Of a stretch of 64,000 nt of DNA, positions 37,001 through 48,057 are shown piece after piece; position 1 is the first letter of the stretch, and every line of letters begins with the position of its first letter. Origin of the DNA: Davidsoniella eucalypti (taxonomy: Eukaryota > Ascomycota > Sordariomycetes > Microascales > Ceratocystidaceae); assembly GCA_004009845.1 (NCBI GenBank), contig RMBW01000042.1:372001-436000 (forward strand), written 5' to 3'. The notes under the pieces are model-generated. The model saw only the letters and a list, made by a program, of their open reading frames with translations, was not told the origin of the DNA and ran no database searches. The translations under genes were made by a program, and so were the position numbers.

Positions 37001-37355
37001 ATCGATTGAAAAAAATTTCACTTGGGGACACACGAGCGAAATAAATAGAATAACAAAATAGGTAACTACCTCCTACCTTTGTCAAAATGGGATCGTGACT
37101 ACCCTAAGCCTCGCACGCGCTTTGCGTGACAACCAGACACTTTGTTATTGTTGAGGTGGCTTGTATTTATTTACTGGACTCGGGTCCTTGCATTCGTGTT
37201 GAATACTTATTGTACAACTCACAACATTCACATATTCACATCCATCAAAACCATCGTCCACCAACCCATCGCCCCTTGAATCTTCTACTTATTCCTTATG
37301 CTGACTTGATTTCAAACACAGCACAATATCGCGTGTATCCTAGTGCTCCAGCGAT
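28094..37355. other. Gene desert of about 9.3 kb
   Basis: No ORF here has a recognisable domain, signal peptide plus family signature, or convincing intron-exon structure on either strand. The first 600 bp are pyrimidine-rich on the minus strand, as expected for the PFK-2 promoter and leader. A 55-bp insertion with 14-bp flanking direct repeats lies at 33684-33766. A small ACAACATG tandem lies near 33217-33241. A three-codon upstream ORF (37298-37309) lies just before TAD3. The rest is AT-rich single-copy-looking DNA; unannotated non-coding RNA cannot be excluded. Confidence 0.5.
33684..33766. mobile_element. Short retroposon-like insertion with 14-bp target-site duplication (repeat copy C)
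   Basis: A 55-bp insert (33698-33752) starts AACATCTTCATAGCTCTATA and ends in an A-rich tail (AAAAATAAAATAAA). It is bounded on both sides by the identical 14-mer ACCACCACTCACTC (33684-33697 and 33753-33766). Perfect flanking repeats plus an A-rich end are what target-primed retroposition leaves behind. The 42-bp core recurs, slightly diverged, at 12814, which shows it is a repeat family. No ORF, internal tRNA-like promoter box or terminal inverted repeat is visible, so it would be non-autonomous. A chance tandem duplication is the alternative. Confidence 0.6.
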
Positions 37356-38872
37356 ATGGAAGCCGGGTCTGCAACCGCCGACCCTCTGCCACAACAAGGC
37401 ACGGTTGCTGCAAAGAATACCACCGCTGATATTAGCCCTGATGCCATTCCCACCAAAGCGACACAATCATCTCAAGGCACCGAAACGACTCCATCGATCA
37501 ACGATGATGAGCAGTCCAATGAATATGATGACAACCAGGATGAGGAGCGGCGTATCCAGAACGGCCATTATGATCGTGCCGAACCGCCCAAACCCTGTGA
37601 AATTATTCACAACGAGCTCACCCGGGAGCTGACTGCTATGAACCTTAAACCAGGTGTTTTGGTTCCCCAGAAAACTACCCTAGAAGTCCATCAGAATCAT
37701 GCGACCTTTAAAGTGTGGATTACACGCGTGCCGGCGAAGTGTACTAACAGTACCCTCCAGTAAGAAATAACATATCATACAGACTTGAGTATCACTATGT
37801 GCTAACTGCCTTCAATAGAGCGATTAAGGATGTGATTGGATCGGATACTCTACCATACCTGCTTCACCTGCGCCGCTGTGCAAAGCCTGGCGATCTTCCC
37901 GCCCACCTAAAAACCCAGTATATGAACGAAACCACAGATGGACGGATTGCTCACACCGGCAAGTCGAACTATATGTACATCATCGTCGGAGAGTGTAATC
38001 TCGTCTCTGAGGAAGTTCTTGCGAAGAAAGTTGCTGAAATATCTGGTATCGATGAAGTTTTCGTCTCTTCAGTCAACGTTCCTGAGCATCCCCCTACATC
38101 TCAGGTCCAGGCCGCCATGTGGTCATCACAGTTTTGGCCTACCGTCTACCGAAAGAACAATCCTCTGGGCCCTCATCCTAGCTTGGTGACTCGGGCTACC
38201 CAGGAGATTCGCTCGGACGCTGCTATCTGGATGAATCTGGCCCATCGTGTTGCACGCGGCGCTCAAGAATGTGGAGCTGGTGAAGCTATGGGTGCGGTCA
38301 TAGTTTGGAGAGATAATGGCAAAGCAATGTGTGTTGGCGTTGCGGGCGATGCCCGTTGGCGCAATCTCCCTGTGCAAAACAGACGTGGAAATTGCATGGC
38401 ACACTCCGCTATGCGCGCCATCAGCATGGTAGCCCAGAAGCTCGTCAGAATTGAACGAGCTGCCAAAGGCTTGAATCCCTTGGAGCGGGATCTCAGTTTC
38501 GATCCATTTGCCGATGCGCCTTTCTTACCCGAAGAGAAAACCGTATTTGAAGACGAACACCCAACTCCAAATGGCTATCTTTGCCACGGATTGGAACTTT
38601 ACACAACTCATGAGCCTTGTATCCAATGTTCCATGGCTATCCTCCATTCGCGTATGGGAAAGGTCATCTACTGTAACCGCATGCCCCTTACTGGCGGGAT
38701 GTGTGCAGAGGATCGCAGTGATGGCCATCCTGAGCTTGAGAAGGCCCAGAATGGATCTGGGCTAGGATTGTTCTGGCGCAAGGAACTCAACTGGTCTCTT
38801 CTATGTTGGGAGTGGGAGTGCCCCCGCGATTTGGAACCTCTCCCACTCTTGGCATTTGATATTGAAGGCTAG
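37356..38872 (+). CDS. TAD3: tRNA-specific adenosine-34 deaminase subunit TAD3
   Basis: Join 37356..37759, 37819..38872; 485 aa, one 59-nt phase-2 intron. TAD3 is the structural partner of TAD2; the heterodimer converts A34 to inosine in tRNA anticodons. The C-terminal cytidine/deoxycytidylate deaminase-like domain shows the zinc ligands His330 and PCIQC (Cys402, Cys405). The catalytic HAE motif is HSA here, that is, the glutamate proton shuttle is missing, which is the defining trait of TAD3 against TAD2. The N-terminal 90 residues are acidic and low in complexity; the middle (ELTAMNLKPGVLVPQKT to FWPTVYRKNNPLGPH) is the TAD3-specific tRNA-contact region. The ATG at 37356 is the first in frame after stop codons and follows a tiny three-codon upstream ORF. 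A longer overlapping frame (37126-37632) is a shadow. Confidence 0.94.
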
Positions 38873-41014
38873 GTTGATTGAACTGATCTAGTCGCTATAC
38901 AGACTTGGGGGATTGAAAAAAAGAATATATGTAGCATGACCAAAGCCTTCCGTCACATGATATCAAACCTTTTTGTTTGGGGACGTTTTGTTTTCAGCAT
39001 CAGGTTTGTTTGCCTATCTATTGATAAAGGTAGGCACATAGTATTCTTTTCTTCGCATATCATCTGGTACATAGTACATTAACCCCGGATATCATGTATC
39101 ATAAGCTGGACTTTATCCCAAGGTCATGACTTCTCTTACTATCAGTGATTAGTAAAATTAAATAGAATACTTGTTAATCATCGCCTGTTTATAGAGTGTA
39201 TTTACATGTCTACACTTGCATGATGCTGTGCTCAACCTTTGCCAATATCTCGATTGTTTATCGAATAGATAAAGAAAGATGAGGTAGCGAAATCCAGCAA
39301 GCAAATATTGTTATGATAAAATATATTGGTGTACATACATCCATAGCTGAAACAAGATAGATACAACCTAATGAAGGGGCATCTACGAAGTAAGAAGCTA
39401 ACCCTAGCTAATCATGTTTGTTCATGACTTTCCTCAATTACTGATGAAAAGTCGCCCCAGCTGGCATCTACAGTGGGTTGTAGAAAGTTTTCAATAAAAC
39501 TATGTACCTCTGACATAGGAAACATGAATAAAAGAGGTGTTTTAGCCAGGGTTTCTTGCAGGTACATGAATTTTATTGAAAGCTTTCAGCCGCTCACCGT
39601 ATTTACTGGCGTGTGACCCCCCCCTCTCCTCTAACCCTCACCCATAATATTATCCCATAACGCCCTGGTCACGTTTGTTTTAGCAAACCCCTCCTTGTTT
39701 CCATTTTCTGCTTTATCTCCTATGTCCGTCATTTTGGAAGAAGCCTATGTTCTCTCTTCCTTCACCTCTTGTATTTTTTCTCGGATTTTGAGGTTAATAT
39801 GCCAACCCCAAGCCAACAACCACAGCATCTCATCTGATATATTCCCGATATACTACCTAGCTTTTTAACCCAGCTTTTTGAGCCAAAGCCCTACCGTCCT
39901 GTCGATTGGGATATCATTGAAATTGTTAGGGAGAAAAGTGGAGTTTTGCTGGAGCATTCCTTGAGGGCACGCATTGCTGCCCTTAAAAATTCTTAATTAA
40001 AAGACAAACTGGAGACAGAAGAAAAATAGTAGAATCTTGTTTATAGAAGGTGAGCTTCGCCCCGGCACAGAAAACTATCGCCAGATTCACCATCTCGATT
40101 ATGCTTTTCTCCTGATACCGACTATAGTCTGGCACACATCCTGCAGTATCTCTATCAGCATATATGGATCGACACAGTTCGTGGCTTAGAGATCATTCTA
40201 CTACAGCGTTCTTGGACCTACTCGTGCTTACTGTTAAGCTCTACGCTTTTCTTGTCGCGCATCCTAGCCTAAGCTTCTTCTAGAACTTGTCATGCTTGTT
40301 AGTTAAACTATGTCTTCCCACGTATGTCTATCTATGCAAGCGGATAGAATAGTTGATTTTGATGTTTAGTACTCTATTTAGTACTTGCCTATAAAGTTTG
40401 ATGCGAACTGCAAACTGCAACTGCCACCACTTTAAAATCATAGCATCCTAGCTTCTTATCCCAGCCCTGCCGTGCCCAAGCCAGTCTCATTCCCCCGTTT
40501 GTCGCAATTAGAGGCAGTTGCCTTCGTCTCCGCACAAGCGTGGCACAATTTTTCTTTCCCTTCTCTCTGCATTTCTACAGAAGATTGTGTTCATATTACC
40601 TTTTTGGTCCTGTTCAGTATCTTGACAAGCCTCTCTAACAAAATCTTGCCCAGAAAGATTCCACAATACACTGCGTTGCGCGCACATTTTCCACTGTATC
40701 GGGTCCCCGCGCTACCCTATCAGGTGCCTCGATTGAGCTCCGACCTCGACATTTTGCATAGTTATCTGCATAGTTATTGCATACCCCGAGCGAATACTAC
40801 TGCCGCAATCAACCCTACTGCGCGCTTCCTTGGGCGCCATTGACTAACGACTTGTCCGCCAGCTGAAGCTCGAAACTCGAACCAACAACGACGTGGACAT
40901 AGGAATACACACACTGCGCTTCTGATCACCACCACCAACCTCTCGGAGCTGAGTTCAACGGGAAGTGTAAAACCTACAACTGTATTCTCCATACTACATC
41001 TACTAGGGAACACC
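38873..41014. other. Intergenic region between TAD3 and RNase H1
   Basis: 2.1 kb with no supported gene. It holds the TAD3 3' end and, in the last 600 bp, a C/T-rich region (about 40470-40830) that probably contains the RNase H1 promoter and leader. A short imperfect repeat GCATAGTTATCTGCATAGTTA lies near 40755. A 123-codon frame at 40472-40843 is Ser/Leu/Pro-rich and looks like base-composition bias. Confidence 0.45.
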
Positions 41015-42517
41015 ATGGCTGGGAGCAAGCGCACCGCCAATGATGCCCTTGGCGACACTGGCCCGGCCCCCAAAAAGCAGCAGAACGGCAAAAACTCGTC
41101 AAAATTCTATGCGGTGCGATATGGCCACAAGCCCGGCGTATACACATCTTGGGGTGAATGCATGCAACAAGTCCAAGGCTCCAGTGGCGCGATATGTCAG
41201 TAACCCGATTCCAACATCACATCCATACGTATCTGAGCCAAAGCTTCTCAGAAATAGCTAACGTTATATTGAATATGTAGATAAGTCATTCCTAACTAGA
41301 GCCGATGCCGATGCGTTTGTTGCTGGCCATGACCCTGTCGATAGCTCAGCTGCTAAAAAGGACCCCAAGTTCTATGCCGTAGCCCGTGGCAACAAGACGG
41401 GAATCTTCACGAATTGGACCGAAACCCAACAAGCAATTGTTGGATCAGCTGGACCACGATACAAAAAGTTTGCATCGCGAGGAGAAGCCATGGATTTCAT
41501 ACGACAGTATGGTAGCGAGCAAACGATCAAGGCTGTCGAGAATAACGAGGTTCTTAATGTCGGCCAATATCATGTCGTTGCTGTCGGTAGAAAGGCCGGT
41601 ATCTTCCGCAGTAACCAAGATCGCATCGCTGCTATAAAGGGCGTCGATGCCGCCATGTACGAAACCTTTACGACAAAAGAACAAGCGATGCAGTATATTC
41701 GTGAATTCGCCAATCCCCAGACAGTTGCTGTTGTTGAGAATGGAGGTGTTATGCTGGATCAAGACATTGCCATGACTCCATCCGAATCAAAACGCCCATT
41801 ATTCGAGGCAAAATTGCTTGCCGGCAACAAGAAAAAAGTGGATGAACGCGAAGCGGCACGCAAGAAACGGGAAGACAGCAAAAAAGTTAAGGATTCACCT
41901 GCTACTTCCGTTCGACCATCAATTCTACTCAAGACCAATGAGAGTCCATCAGATTATGATGAATTATATCAAGACCATGTTCAAGTATGGACAGACGGTA
42001 GCTCCAGAGGAAACGGTAAAGTAGGTGCTGTAGCAGGTGTCGGTGTTTACTTTGGCCCTAATGATTCTCGGTATGTTTTCAAACTCCTATACGTTCAAGT
42101 CTTAATATAGTAATTTGGTGATCCCGAATACTGACAAATCACTGCTACAGAAACGTATCAGAACGGCTTGCTGGCAAGCTACAGACCAATCAACGAGCAG
42201 AACTATCCGCAATTTTATTTGCTCTCCAGCGAGTGCCCCATGACCAGAAGATATTGATCATAACGGATAGTCAGTACTCGATAAACTGTGCCACGAAGTG
42301 GGCCGCGGGATGGCAAAAAAAAGACTGGAAAAATAGCGTTGGTGAAGACGTCAAAAACCAAGATCTGGTGAAGGGTATTATTAGTGAAATGAAGTTACGA
42401 GAGGAGGCTGGTGGTGTCACATCGTTTAAATGGGTGAAAGGTCATGCTAACGTGCCAGGAAATGTTGCTGCTGATGCTTTGGCAGTAGCAGGCTCTCAGA
42501 AACCATTGTTTCATTAA
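41015..42517 (+). CDS. RNH1: Ribonuclease H1 with three N-terminal hybrid-binding (viroplasmin-type) domains
   Basis: Join 41015..41195, 41281..42070, 42151..42517; 445 aa, introns of 85 and 80 nt. It cleaves the RNA of RNA-DNA hybrids (R-loops, primers) in nucleus and possibly mitochondria. The C-terminal RNase H fold has the full DEDD set: Asp299 (WTDGSSRGNG), Glu341 (QRAEL), Asp363 (ITDSQYS), Asp432 (AADAL), and the loop His422 (KGHANVPGN). The N-terminus carries three successive Cauli_VI-type modules, each with a G-x-(K)-x-G-(I/V)-(Y/F) core: YGHKPGVYTSW, RGNKTGIFTNW and VGRKAGIFRSN, each ending in an F-x-(T/S)-x-x-(D/E)-A helix. A Lys/Glu-rich linker joins them to the catalytic domain. 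Intron 1 uses a GTCAGT donor and falls inside the first module. Yeast RNH1 has two modules and vertebrates one, so three is noteworthy. Confidence 0.95.
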
Positions 42518-45500
42518 CAAGTATCTCTACTTGAACAAAGTATGTTTTGAATAACTCATTGGGATTGGAAAGACGTATCATGTGGTGTTTTTCATGGATA
42601 GAATTATTATTTTCCTTTGCTTTTTATTAGTCTAATGTGGCATTCTGCTTTTACAATAGGCGTTTAACGGTATTCTCATCTGCTCACATGCTCGATATAA
42701 GATATTGGCTTGAGTGATCCAAAGCTCGTTTGATATTTACTATTGTATGTCTATGATCCATCAAATATTCACGAGACATCAAACTTATACAAGCTAAGTC
42801 TGTTAATACTAGTATCATATTCTGTACTTGCTTAGCAATCCCACTGTGATTTCTTTGTCCCTGATTCCACGAGGGAAAGCTATGGCCGTGCCACGGCAAG
42901 CCTCCTTCATGTACGCCTCCTGTCCTTACAATAACTACTAGTAGTAGGCAAGTTAATTATCATAGTAATAGAAGCCGCTTTGATTTAGCGGTGAACATCA
43001 AGGGCTCCATTTTCACATGTCAAGAAGTAGAAACATGATATTCCTTGCTCTAACGCTCTTGTGCTATCTTATAAAGTTTGTTAACTACATATATAATAGG
43101 AAGAAGGGGTAAACATAAATAAAAGGAAGAGGAGCACAAAACAAAGCAGTGAAGGAAGAAGCAAATGGAATGATCAGCAGGATTAAGAAGCTCCCGACAG
43201 ATTGGACTATTTTGATGAGTAAGGTGCTCCTCGACTATCTTGGCATCTTAGGCTTCGATTTTGAAAATCCGGGGAGAAGAGAGAAAAAAAAAAAAGCATG
43301 TGCGCGGGTTGGTCGGTGATATATTGTTTGGATTCGCACAGGGATGTAGCGGGTATAGTTTTGTGGCCCCCTTGAAGATTTCAAGGAAAGTTGAACTATT
43401 TCTTCATGTACAAAGAACATATAATGTGTGTGTGCCGTTTTTCCTTTGTTTCCAGAATAATTGTTAAAAGTCTGAGGGCAAATCGGAGATAGGGTTTGGC
43501 CTCTCCGCTTTCAAGCTAGAAGCGGGGCTGTTACTAGTCATTTGGACTCTTTATATTCAGATCTACAAATAGTTGAAAGCTAGGCTTTTGGGTTTGAAAA
43601 ATCCCGATGATATACAGACAAGTTTTTATATATGATGCTCTTGTGCTACTCTCATATTTGAATATAAATAGTATTACCTGCTGCTTCCCGTCTACGTATA
43701 GCTATTTCTTGGCACGTATGATAATGGCCGTCACCTTTATTATATATCAAGCTCGCAACTAATCACTTTGCTTTGAGTGAAATGTCTCATGATAAAGCCG
43801 AGGCAAAAGCTTCTTAGCAGGCGAATGATATCGGAGATAGCACTCATGATACGCTGTACATGTACACAGATGATGGAGAACCGTATCGTATCAGCGTCTG
43901 GGCGAGTGGACTGGCGGGTGGTGTTGTCGTTGTAAACCGCTGTTGCAATCATACGAAACCTCATGCAAGCTTCTTAACCTTTCTTCAGAAACAGGTGTTA
44001 CATCTGTTTCCTATCCGGAATGAAAAGGAACAAATTATCATGGCCTCAGAGTCTCTATTGTCTTAACGCACTATAGCTGGGCCTACTATAAGTAGTTTAT
44101 GTATGGGGGTCATATATATATATATCTCTCTCTCTTATCTCGAAAAGATAGGAGATAGTAGGCGTTAATCAAAGAAAGGGAGAGACTTTAAGATGTGCAT
44201 GCATAAGTACGTATAAGCGCGGCTCGGAACGACCATGAATGAGAAACGAGGTGTGTCGGAGTACTTGGGCCAGAGTGGAAAACAAACACCGAGGCAATAC
44301 GTCTAGGAATGTGGGTGCGTGGGATAAACTTCGTGGCTAGCTTAACAACATCAATAGATATAGCATGTCATGATATCTAATCTACATGTAATAGTATCTG
44401 TATCTGCGCTGTTAGATAAGGTCTCACACCTGGAACCATGAGAACTATGGTATGGTATGTATGTAACAAAGCAACCTATTGGACTTGGATGGTCGCATCA
44501 TCTTTTATCATTCCATGTTTCTACATATGTCTTGTGTGACTTCCTAAAAGCACTTTTTTGCTGTTATTTGAATTGTCAACATAGAATGTGATAAGGGCCC
44601 TTATGTTTGGGATAGTTAGTGTTATTACTCACATGTAGTGTGCTAATAATTACCTTTTTTTTTTTTTCCTTTCCTTTCTTCTTTTCTTTACATAGGAGGG
44701 GTAACACAGTGAAAAAAATCCGAGTCTGCAAAAGTTGGACTGACAGCATGCAGATTAAGTGCATATAGGCGAGATATTAGTATACATTTTCTCTTGTTTT
44801 CTTTGTTCTTCTTTTTTTTGTCGTTGGGACCTAAACCCGGTGTTTCGTATCATTTCATGTGATGATTGCATTATTAAGATATTATTTGGTAATATTGAGC
44901 GTCTAATAAGTAGATTGATAAGGTGCTTTCTAGCACCTTCGTGTTGATTATGTCTCATAGCCAGGACTCAAGGGCTTGTATTTGCGCAAATGCTTAACTT
45001 GATCTTTGATACAATAAACAGTCCCTTACACTAGCATAAGCATGTACGTATCTGTTTATACTAGGGAGAGGAAAAGGAGCCAGAAGTTCAAATCTGTACT
45101 AAACTAGGCGGCTTTAGTTCTAAGCAAAGGTGGATTAGTCTAGCATAGGTGACAGGCCATTATAGCCATTTGCCATCCGATCTAGAGAGCTGTGTATCTG
45201 CTATTGAAGCTCCATTTCCGCCTTTTTAAAAAATAATTACCAGCTAGCCATTGATAACTTTGCTCTACAGAAGGATAGGCCATGGAAAACAAGGCGGGTG
45301 GATACACTTTTTGGACAAGTACATAGTTTTGCCGCCCCTTTAAACTTCTGCCCAAGAAATAGGAAGAAAAACGGCGGCATTTCCGTGAATATTTTCTTCA
45401 ATATCGTACTTGGGCCCACTATGAATGGTCATGATGATTTTCATAGTGTAAATAGAAGGGCAAAACGCATGAAATATACTATGCCGTGATATCATATTAC

Positions 45501-48057
45501 GGGTCTCTAGAAAATCGACCTTGGGCTCTAGAACGCCCAAGCTTCCCTCTGAGGAAACGAAGTATATAGTGTGATCAACTATTACACGATACATGGAACA
45601 TGGCCCGAGCGGTAAACGCCTTGGGTCTGTTCGTCCGTTTCTTCTAAAGCCATTATCAATGATCCTCGCCATAGTTGTATGCAATTATATATGCCAGTAT
45701 GTAGTTTGATATGGCAAGCTTGCTTCTCTAGAGTTCCATGTAGTCAATAGCTTGCATCGGACAATATTGTTAGTCTCGTACCAATGAGCTGCTTCACATA
45801 TACTCGCACAGTGTGTACATGGAAATAGGTATAGAGTAGCACCTACTAGAGCGTACCGACGATGGAGCACGTACACTGTGCACGAAGATGCGGGAGGACC
45901 AACCCGCTCTGGGGAGCCCAATTTTCTGGCTTTTGTATTCGTACAGGTCTCGCTTCTGGGTCGTCATCGATACAGAAGTAGCAAGCGAGCGTAACGATGT
46001 CTGGAATGCGCTGTATGGAAGAGAAGAAAATTCTATTGTCATGTCAGTTGGCTAATCATGTCCGGTGCGCTAGTTGCGATCTGTCTTTGTGCATAGGCTG
46101 CACCTAGGCGACAGAATAACTGAAGCATTTATGACAGCGGTAATAATGATGCCTACACCAAGTACAACAATTATTGTTCCATCCAACCAGCCTAGCGATA
46201 ACAGCTGATTGATACAATACAGACACAAAACCCAGGTTCATGGGCACCGAGGAGAGGTCATGTGTCGTATATTTATGGACTGTCTTGTCTCTATTTATGC
46301 TAAGGTTTAGTTATTGGCTAGCACTAGGTGATTTTAGTGTGTACTATTTACAATAAGAGAGAATCGGTGCCAATATGAGCCATATTGACCACAAACACTT
46401 GGTCCTTTTCTACATTTAGTAAAGCCCGTGCCTGAGTTTAGCCCATACATACATGAGAAGTACAGTTGTATATATGTACATATGTACTTATACAGCTGAC
46501 AAAGAGTGGGTTGATGAATATCGATCGTGTTGTCGTGTTTGGAGCCAGTCGGTGCAGGGTGCTGTAGATATAATACATGTAGATGTGTTTTGTGCTAATA
46601 CTTGTGAATAATCCTAACATCAGGCGGAGGGAGGACGCCATGTTGTCAAGAATAAAAATGAGGAAAGCTAGTAGGCAATTGGTAGTGATGAGTGGACATG
46701 ACAGCCACCCCTTTTCTAAAGATTTCTATACCAAAAATTCGCATGTCAGTTCGGATCTCAGCAGCAGGATGTTCTTCTGTGCGAGCCTGCCTGGTAAATT
46801 CTGCCGCGATATATATGCTGCTTACGGTCGACCAAGAAAAAAGTAAGCAAGGAAACCAAACCAACGCAGAGCAGGAAAATCGATGCAAAAAAGAAAAGGC
46901 GCACAGTGAGTGGATGGATCAGTCATGACTGTGACTCCTCCCACGAAAATGAAATGCCGCCAAAGCAAAGAAAATGCAACTAAATAAAGAATTAGAGAAG
47001 TAGAAGTGCTGGAGAAAAAAAGATCCCCAACAACTGTGCTGCAATACAACAAAAATTGAACCCACATATTCCTTATCCTTTATCCTGCCATTTGGTGCTC
47101 GTGCTTTTCTTTTTCGCAGCTCCTCGCAAGATCCCAAATTGATTGCTTTTTCCATCATCTCCACTAGCTACAGCCAGACCAGCTAGGCGTCGATTTAGCA
47201 CAGAGTTATAGGGAAGAAATAGCAGCGGCCGCCTGTATCAAAGCCTAGCAGTCAGTAATCGAGAACTAGGACGCTTCATCTTGCCTGCTCCGGCGTGGCC
47301 TTTCTTTCCTCGACTTCTTTTCCTCCTCTCCTACATTCATTATTCCCTACTCATATCCTTGCCCCATCATCATATCAGGCCTGCCCCAGGCGATCGCGTT
47401 TGGCTTGCCATCTTGTTCTGCGTGTTTCTTTTTACTTTTTTTTCTTTCGTTTTCGTTTGCTGCTCGCCCTCCCTCCTTGTCCAGCGGCCGAGCCTTCATT
47501 TCCCGGCTATCTACTTAATTGTACTTGCGCTACTTTGAGCCAACCAACGACTTGAGTAGCTCGAGTGACGATTCTATTCTATCAGCGATTTTTTTCTGCC
47601 GTGGATTATCGCCACATTCCCAGCGACACACCATCTTTGGCGTCACCGCCGCCTTCTCGTCGCTGTCCTCTTTGTGTGCTGCCTTCACCCGGCGACCCTT
47701 GACATTTCTGTTTAGCAGACTTCCAGCCCTGAAACATTTTACTGCTTCGTCTTTTTGCTGCTTGGTTGCTCTAGCTCAACAAGATTCCACCAATCGACCC
47801 TAAACTCCATCCTCGGCCTATCTTGATGCTGCAACCTGCAACCTCTGGTCCACTTACGATCACCACAACCACAATAACAACATCCACCGCCTCTTTTCCG
47901 CTCTTTCTACGTCGAACGTCTATTCCGATAATCCCACTACTTCGCCTGCTATCAACTCTCTTTCTCTCGTCCGATTGCTCGCCCGCCGTGTTTGTTTGAT
48001 TGCCCACGGCCCGAAAAGTGCCTGGGCGTGATCTCGCAATCTTCCTGAGCTCACGTC
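42518..48057. other. Long intergenic region upstream of the MGA2-like gene
   Basis: 5.5 kb with no supported gene. Features seen: an (AT)n(CT)n microsatellite at about 44113-44137, a poly(T/C) tract near 44655-44690, and, from about 47285 to 47800, a strongly C/T-rich block that probably marks the MGA2-like promoter and leader. A 57-codon upstream ORF lies at 47826-47999. Minus-strand frames at 45340-45684 (114 codons) and 45685-45921 match nothing recognisable. Confidence 0.45.
47826..47999 (+). other. Upstream ORF in the MGA2-like leader
   Basis: ATG at 47826, 57 codons, stop TGA at 47997-47999, 58 bp before the main start at 48058. The peptide is Thr/Leu/Ser-rich (MLQPATSGPLTITTTT...) and unrelated to anything I know. 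Since it follows the C/T-rich start region, scanning ribosomes would meet it first, which suggests translational control of the transcription factor. Confidence 0.4.

Noticed and set aside
37126..37632. 168-codon plus-strand frame overlapping TAD3 exon 1
   Set aside because: Out of frame with TAD3, whose frame continues across a clear intron into the deaminase domain; this one does not.
44113..44160. (AT)n(CT)n tract followed by a small hairpin
   Set aside because: Ordinary microsatellite; the stem is too short to argue for an RNA gene or terminator.
45340..45684. 114-codon minus-strand frame in the MGA2-like upstream region
   Set aside because: Mixed composition but unrecognised, isolated and without a plausible promoter; insufficient support.
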